Assembly: GCA_034440635.1 (NCBI GenBank)
Contig: JAOTON010001814.1
Span: 372,001-436,000 of the forward strand
Length of the DNA stretch: 64,000 nucleotides
Source of the DNA: Lepas anatifera
Lineage: Eukaryota; Arthropoda; Thecostraca; Lepadidae
Direction of reading: 5' to 3'
This document shows, one piece after another, positions 58,940-64,000 of this stretch. Positions within the stretch are counted from its first letter, which is position 1. Each line of letters opens with the position of its first letter. The notes beneath the pieces were generated by a model that saw only the letters and a program-made list of their open reading frames with translations, had not been told where the DNA came from and did no database searches. The position numbers and the translations under genes were made by a program.

Positions 58940-59867
58940 TTAGGAGATGGTTCGGGTACCCATTTTTTGAGAAGAGGTCGAAAATATTTTTGAGGCTCCT
59001 CTTACGAGGGCTTCCGGGTGAGGATCTACGAAGTGCCCGAAGAAACTGAGATCGGATGACAGATTTTTTGAGCGAGCAAGGTTGAGCCGAGTCAAAAGGG
59101 AGGATGATTGGAGCTGCCATCGGTTTGAAGAAAAGCTCAGTTGTGTATGCCCCGGACGTGGAAACCGTAATGAGCGTATCCAAAAAGGGATGGAACCAGA
59201 CGTGCCGGTGTGCTCGATGGTGAATTTTATGCTGGTATGAAACGAATTGATAAAATCGAAGTAAGAGTTTAGAGAGTCCTCGCCATGCGTCCAAATCCCC
59301 AATACATCATCGATATATCGCATGTAGGCGACTGGCTGATCATGTGGGCTAGCCAAAATCAAAGATTCCAGCCAGTTCATGAAGATGATGGCCAGTGGGG
59401 GAGCTACTCTGCTTCCCATTGCGATGCCTTGCGTCTGCCTATAGAAGTTATCACCAAACCTGAGGTAGTTGTTGGTGAGACAATGGTCAAGCAGAACGCG
59501 GATGTCTGGGATGCTGAGCCCGTATGTGTTGATGCTCCTATGTCTCTCAAGAAGGCTCTCAACCGCATCCAAAGCTTCCCCAACAGGGATGTTTCCATAC
59601 AAGTTGGTGACATCCACGCTAAAGACGATTGTACCAGCTGGGAAGCCCAAGGGAAACGCAGTGCGAAGGCGGTCAAGGTACTCGTCTGTGTTTTTCAGAT
59701 GTGCCGGGACAAACGGGAGAAGTTGTGTTGTGATGCGCTCCAGGAGCCAGGTAAGTTTGTCTAGTGGATCTCCACAAGCAGAGACAATAGGGCGAAGAGG
59801 TACGTCTGGCTTGTGGTCTTTGGGCAACCCATACAGTTCGGCTGTGCGGGAACATTGTGGGATTAGT
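58940..59867 (-). pseudogene. PLE2 left arm, reverse transcriptase
   Basis: Minus strand. Begins ALIPQCSRTAELYGLPKDHK, then PLRPIVSACGDPLDKL, IVFSVDVTNLYGNIP (motif A), TQGIAMGSRVAPPLAIIFMN (motif B), VAYMRYIDDVLGIW (motif C, YIDD), and SIKFTIEHTGTSGSIPF. A one-base deletion in CCCTTTTT near 59187 shifts the frame relative to the right arm. The N-terminal part of a full PLE RT is absent: the arm starts at the inversion point. Confidence 0.85.
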
Positions 59868-59888
59868 GCTCTAATCCCACAATGTTCT
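59851..59888. repeat. Centre of the PLE2 palindrome
   Basis: GAACATTGTGGGATTAG, TGCT, CTAATCCCACAATGTTC: exact 17-base arms around a 4-base centre. After the right-hand arm segment TGTTC the right copy jumps to the sequence coding LAYMRYIDD, marking its internal deletion. Confidence 0.92.
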
Positions 59889-60872
59889 CTCGCCTACATG
59901 CGATATATCGATGATGTATTGGGGATTTGGACGCATGGCGAGGACTCTCTAAACTCTTACTTCGATTTTATCAATTCGTTTCATACCAGCATAAAATTCA
60001 CCATCGAGCACACCGGCACGTCTGGTTCCATCCCTTTTCTGGATACGCTCATTACGGTTTCCACGTCCGGGGCATACACAACTGAGCTTTTCTTCAAACC
60101 GATGGCAGCTCCAATCATCCTCCCTTTTGACTCGGCTCAACCTTGCTCGCTCAAAAAATCTGTCATCCGATCTCAGTTTCTTCGGGCACTTCGTAGATCC
60201 TCACCCGGAAGCCCTCGTAAGAGGAGCCTCAAAAATATTTTCGACCTCTTCTCAAAAAATGGGTACCCGAACCATCTCCTAAAAAAGCTGCAGGTCGAAG
60301 CTCTAAATCCACGCCCCAGACCACAAAATCGGGGTAATGATGCGCCTCTTGTTTTACCTTTCGTTGACGACGCTCTCGGTGACCGGGTCAAGCGGATCGT
60401 TCGAAATTCTGGCCTTCCCATGCGGGTGGCGTGGAGAAGCGGCACATCCCTGAAGGATCTTTTGGTCAGATCCGCGCTGGAACCAGTGCAGTGCCCTGGG
60501 GGAGGCCGTTTCTGCCACGCCTGTCATGCAGGTATCCATGGGAAATATCATGCCAAAAATGTAATTTATAGGATAGATTGTAAGCTTTGCGAACCAGGCA
60601 GGTCATTTTATATCGGTGAGAGCCAGAGGGCCGTTAGACTAAGATTTAACGAACACTTAGGTGATGCTAGAAATAAGAGGCAGGAAACACCTTTCGGCCA
60701 ACACAGATTAACCATGCATCCGAATGATGAGCTGACAGCAGACAACTTGAGCATCAAAATTCTAAAATACGCCAGTGATGGCCCAAACAGAAAAATCGCA
60801 GAATCATTCCTCATTCGGCGCTACAGACCTACTCTCAACACGCAAACATCTTCCTGGCCACTCTTGCGGTAA
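59872..60872 (+). pseudogene. PLE2 right arm: internally deleted RT fused to GIY-YIG
   Basis: A continuous plus-strand frame through ALIPQCS, then LAYMRYIDDVLGIWTHGEDS, GSIPFLDTLITV, LRRSSPGSPRKRSLKNIFDL, LPMRVAWRSGTSLKDLL, the Cys/His linker, SFYIGESQRAVRLRFNEH and the end LNTQTSSWPLLR. It lacks RT motifs 1 to B, so cannot be an active RT, but the nuclease half is intact. The frame extends upstream into the other arm to 59469 by chance. No natural start codon is evident. Confidence 0.82.
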
Positions 60873-61074
60873 ATTCGACATACGGGGACACTTTCAGACG
60901 CATGCTCAGACATAACACACCATACACATTGTTCCATTTCACCTTCGGCAAGAGGGTATTGGGACTGCCGACACTTTTTGTTTCGACCAAAAGTTTACCT
61001 TAGGCCTCCAGTCACTCGGTATTTGGAAAAAGGTTACATCAGGCCTCTAGCCACCTCCATCTTTCACCCCTCGC

Positions 61075-61104
61075 CTGACGACGGTCCAAGACCGAAACGT
61101 TGTA
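61075..61104 (+). ncRNA. Hammerhead-like motif, PLE2 right arm
   Basis: Mirror copy of the motif at 58121-58149: CTGACGA at 61075-61081, GGTC at 61083-61086, GACC at 61090-61093, GAAACGTT at 61094-61101. Confidence 0.4.
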
Positions 61105-61339
61105 TTTACCTCACCCCACGCTTTTTTCTTCTTATCTTTACCTTGACGTAGCCTTTTTGGGCTTTTTAGGGTTGAGACGTTTTAGTTTCTGGACTTTGGC
61201 GTTTTAGGCTGCCAGTCTTTTAGCGCTTTTACTGTCATCTGTATCATCTTTTTAGGGTCCTAGGTCATTCCCACAACACTCTGCGGTTTATGGCACCCTA
61301 TCTTCAGCAGGCCTTCCGAGAACTTATTGAACTTGTACT

Positions 61340-62230
61340 TTCCAATGGGGCGCTCATTTTCCTTCTAGGGCACCTAGCTTATCTAGGGGGTGCCTAGGCT
61401 ATCCAAAGGCGCCTTTACTATCGAAGGGGTGCCTTCCTAGGGGCGCCTTTGCTGTCCAAAGCACTTGTGTTATCCAGGGTTGTCTTTGCTGGCCAGTGGC
61501 GCCTTTGCTATCCAAAAGTGCATATGATATCCGTGGGCGCTTTATCCAATAGGTACCTGGAGTATCAAAGGGCAATTTTTCTATCCAAGGGTTGCATTTA
61601 TTTTCCTGAAGTGCCTATTTCTATCTAAAGGGCTCCTATCCTGTCCAGGGCACCTATGTTTCCCAGATTTGCCTTTGCTGCCCAGGGGCGCCTTTCCTAG
61701 CCAAGGGCATATATTGTATCCGTAGTGCGCTTCATCCACTTGGCGCCTAGGCTATCCAAAGGCGGCTTTTCTATCGAAGGGGTGCCTTCCTAGGGGCACC
61801 TTTGCTACCCAGGGGCACTTTTGCTGTCCACAGCACTTGTGTTATCCAGGGTTGTCTTTGCTGTCCCGGGGCGCCCTTGCTATCCAAGGGTGCATATGAC
61901 ATCCGCATGACGCTTTTTCCAGTGGACGCCTAGGCTATCAAAGGGCGCCTTTTTCTACCCAAGGTGAGCATTTTATTTTCCTAAAGCGCCTATTTCTATC
62001 TAAGGGGCGCTTATGCCGTCCAGGGCACCTATGTTACCAAGATTTGCCTTTGCTGCCCAGGGGCGCCTTTCCTAGCCAAGAGCGCATATGATATCCGTAG
62101 GGCGCTTCATCAGGGGGCGCCTAGGATACCCAGGGGCGCTTCATCCAGGGGGCGCCTAGGCTACTCAGGGGTGCATTAGTTCCCCATGGCGCAGTCCTGC
62201 CATCTAGTGGCGCCTTTTCTTTGTCTGGGC
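61340..62230. repeat. GGCGCC array with higher-order repeat of about 360 bp
   Basis: About 45 units of 19-20 bp. Strings recur: GCCTTCCTAGGGGC at 61431 and 61787, CTTGTGTTATCCAGGG at about 61466 and 61836, and GATTTGCCTTTGCTGCCCAG at about 61675 and 62041. This gives a second-level period of about 356-370 bp. Confidence 0.88.
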
Positions 62231-62520
62231 GTTTTTGTTAGCTTACTAAATTTCATCTTCAACATTTTACTGCGGCGCAAAAGACCAGTAAAGGCGTCTA
62301 GTGTTTGGGCAGGGGTGCTTTGCCATGGTTTTAAGGACCATGTGTTAATTCAAGTGGAATAAGGGGTATCTACCATCTTGGCGCACGAAATGGGCACAGG
62401 CGCGCCGTTCATATCGGGCGCATTCGGCGCCCGATATGAGCTAAGCTCTGCTGAGGCGCTTCGGAGCTAAGGGGGCCGGGCCCCCGGCCCCCTTGGATCC
62501 GTCACTGGTTCTTGGAGTGG
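62231..62520. other. Non-coding region with two strong GC hairpins and a hAT-style end
   Basis: CATATCGGGCGC/GCGCCCGATATG with a 5-base loop (62410-62438), AAGGGGGCCGG/CCGGCCCCCTT with a 4-base loop (62469-62494), then GGATCCGTCACTGG. These resemble subterminal hairpins and the terminus of a hAT-like element. The matching left end could be one of the CAGTGRCGGAT sites at 47391-47490, which I cannot prove. Confidence 0.45.
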
Positions 62521-62884
62521 TTGAAGTAAAGAAGCAGTGTTAGATATTGAAGATGAGAAGTTTTTGAGAGATTTGAAATGTATTTTTTGGTGCGTACTGC
62601 CACTTCAAATGTTTAAGACAAGGCCAGTGATAGGAACTTGTTAAATTTTTCGATTATATGTATTATTTGTGCCTAGGGATTTCTTCACGCCGGATCAGGA
62701 TGGGCCTTTAAAATAAGCAATTTAACCATATAATTATTGATATATTGGAACAAATTGTAAGTTTGATTCAAACAATTCAAATTCTGGAGGTAAAATGTAT
62801 TTAAAGGAGGTTAAAGGAGTTTTGCAAAAGGAAGGCAAATTCAAACAATTTTACTTGACATCATGTTTACATGTTAGCCAACTT
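62521..62884. other. No recognised feature
   Basis: AT-rich sequence between the GC-rich hairpins and the right subterminal repeats of hAT-2. No coding region is supported. Confidence 0.5.
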
Positions 62885-63070
62885 TTTTCGTCAACTCATT
62901 TGACTCGCTGTCTTCACAACTCAATTCAACTCATTGACGTGTTGTGAACCGACTAAACTCAACTCAACTCACTTGTCAATTTTGTTCGACTCAACTCAAC
63001 TCAACTCAGAGTCGAAAGAGTTGGAATTTGAGTTAAACTCCGACTCTGACTCGCGAGTCGCACAACTCTG
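62885..63070. repeat. Right subterminal GACTCAACTC repeats and terminus of hAT-2
   Basis: Repeated GACTCAACTCAACTC units, ending TCGCACAACTCTG at 63070. Mirrors 45027-45215. Confidence 0.8.
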
Positions 63071-63078
63071 CTGCTGAG

Positions 63079-63316
63079 ACACATGTTTTTGGCAGCGCCT
63101 TCTCATGCTGTATTCCGCATGATGTCTCGCAGTATCACATTAAGTTATTCATCTTCATTCACTCCTTTAATCATTGTGAACTTTGTATCTAGCTGTCATT
63201 ATGAATTGTGTATGAATTTGATCGTAACCTTAAATTATTTTAATTTTTGCGATACCGTTCGTGTAATTTTTATATTCGCAAAAGAGATTTAACCCATAAA
63301 CTTAAACACATTTGCA
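63079..63316 (+). mobile_element. PLE3, part 3: probable 3' UTR
   Basis: Sequence directly after the second target duplication. It has no coding match and no hammerhead-like motif. It is assigned to PLE3 only because it must continue the host of hAT-2. It ends where CAGGGATGCAGAGCCGG (a possible third hAT-style end) begins at 63317. Confidence 0.45.
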
Positions 63317-63325
63317 GGGATGCAG

Positions 63326-63460
63326 AGCCGGAGCCGGAGCCGGAGCCGGTCGGAGCCGACCATTCTGCCCGGAGCCGGAGCCGGAGCTGAAGCCGCCGAA
63401 ACACTTTTGATCGTGAGCCGGAGCCGGAGCCGTCAGAAAGGGTCCGGCTCCGGCTCCCAA
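63326..63460. repeat. (GAGCCG)n hexanucleotide repeat
   Basis: GGAGCC units in direct orientation at 63326-63440 and in inverted orientation (CGGCTCCGGCTCC) at about 63443-63456, so the two can fold back. Arg-Ser-rich frames across it are artefacts. Confidence 0.85.
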
Positions 63461-64000
63461 AGAGCTCTAAAATTACCAAAAATCAAACGTGAAATGGTCA
63501 CATTTTACCTCGTGAGATGTCGCAGGGTAACACATTTATTTACCTGAAATATTACATTTTCCCAATATGTTATTTGTATCGAGATTAGTGAAATATTGCA
63601 ACTAGGGTGCTGCGTAGACGGTCTCACTCTCGGGCAGGGGATGCGCTCCGGCCATTTAGCATGGGCAGAAATTGGAAATAAATGAAGGCATTGGTGGACA
63701 ATGGCGGATCCATTGGGGGGCAAAAAGGCATTTGCCCCCAAACCGCCCAATTTTGGGCGATTTTTGCCGATTTTCTTAGAAAACCATATGTTTTTCACGA
63801 TTTACCCCATACCGTCGGCCTGCATCCTGTTGGCAGACGCAGGGGATGCCATTCCGGCCATGCCCCCCCAAAGTCCTGGAAGGGGGCAGACTATCTTTTG
63901 CCCCCAAAGGCCGAAGAAATTTTTTGAAAAAGTTGTTAACACTAGGTCTGTCGAGCAATAAAATCTTTGCTCCCCCACCCCCCAGGAGAGCTATCATGTA
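63461..64000. other. Right edge, TE-like GC/AT mosaic without gene
   Basis: A GGCGGATCCATTGGGGGGCA end-like motif at about 63702 and repeated TTTGCCCCCAAA segments (near 63730 and 63895) suggest another small DNA element. No coding region is supported. Confidence 0.4.

Larger units (their letters stand above)
57940..61283. mobile_element. PLE2: head-to-head inverted dimer of a Penelope-like element
   Basis: Left arm 57940-59867 (element reads on minus) and right arm 59872-61283 (element reads on plus) are near-identical inverted copies meeting at a 4-base TGCT. The outer ends are CAGAGTGTTGTGGGAATGACC and its complement. Each arm has, from its outer edge inward, a 3' UTR with a hammerhead-like motif, a GIY-YIG domain and RT sequence. 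The right arm lacks the segment corresponding to about 59316-59850 of the left arm. It is embedded in a GGCGCC array. Confidence 0.88.
45027..63070. mobile_element. 18.0 kb hAT-like DNA element (hAT-2) inside PLE3
   Basis: Terminal inverted repeats CAGAGTTGTGCG (45027-45038) and its exact complement (63059-63070). The flanking 8-bp duplication CTGTTGAG/CTGCTGAG has one mismatch. Subterminal regions at both ends are built of GACTCAACTC-type repeats. No transposase is recognised. It carries GGCGCC arrays, a CR1-like LINE, the PLE2 inverted dimer and other repeats, which explain much of its size. At 18 kb it would be very large for a hAT, so nested insertion is the likely reason. Confidence 0.75.

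Noticed and set aside
63320..63547. Arg-Ser-rich (SR-like) protein
   Set aside because: Encoded by a GAGCCG hexanucleotide repeat, with an equally open frame on the other strand.

Overview
The window is eukaryotic, most likely from an invertebrate animal. It has one intron-rich protein gene (an alpha-tubulin), three kinds of Penelope-like element (PLE), several LINE lineages (Tx1/L1-like, CR1/Jockey-like, RNase H-bearing), tRNA-derived SINEs, MITEs and many minisatellites. Nothing looks prokaryotic. The species cannot be named from the sequence alone.

Layout. 1-8.0 kb: a GGGCCC-rich DNA-transposon-like sequence split by a Tx1-like LINE, with about 1.4 kb of the target duplicated on both sides of the LINE. 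8.1-18.4 kb: TTAA MITE, TA microsatellites, two inverted copies of one repeat (one carrying a nested MITE), a 5'-truncated PLE on the minus strand with a hammerhead-like ribozyme motif, and a 19-bp minisatellite. 18.5-33.2 kb: an alpha-tubulin gene on the plus strand. Six coding exons are visible, plus a presumed ATG-only first exon that I could not place. Its introns hold a 2.7 kb array of 32-bp units, a foldback element, at least five MITE copies and a 42-bp C-rich array. The exons add up to 449 codons once one extra C in exon 5 is discounted, and residue 40 is Asp instead of the acetylatable Lys.

35.4-64 kb: a single PLE copy appears to have been split twice. The first insertion is an 8.76 kb element with CAG-type inverted ends and a perfect 8-bp target duplication. 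The second is an 18.0 kb element with 12-bp inverted ends and an 8-bp duplication with one mismatch. Both resemble hAT transposons at their termini, but no transposase is recognisable in either. Their cargo is arrays of 19-20 bp units centred on GGCGCC, LINE relics, SINEs, a CR1/Jockey-like LINE (itself split by another LINE) and a head-to-head inverted PLE dimer.

No operon-like or multi-gene pathway is present. The tubulin gene is the only plausible host gene. The rest is a layered record of insertions whose order can be read from target duplications and interrupted reading frames. The items most worth following up are the twice-split PLE, the 1.4 kb duplication flanking a LINE, the inverted PLE dimer, the recurrent hammerhead-like motif and the unusual alpha-tubulin.
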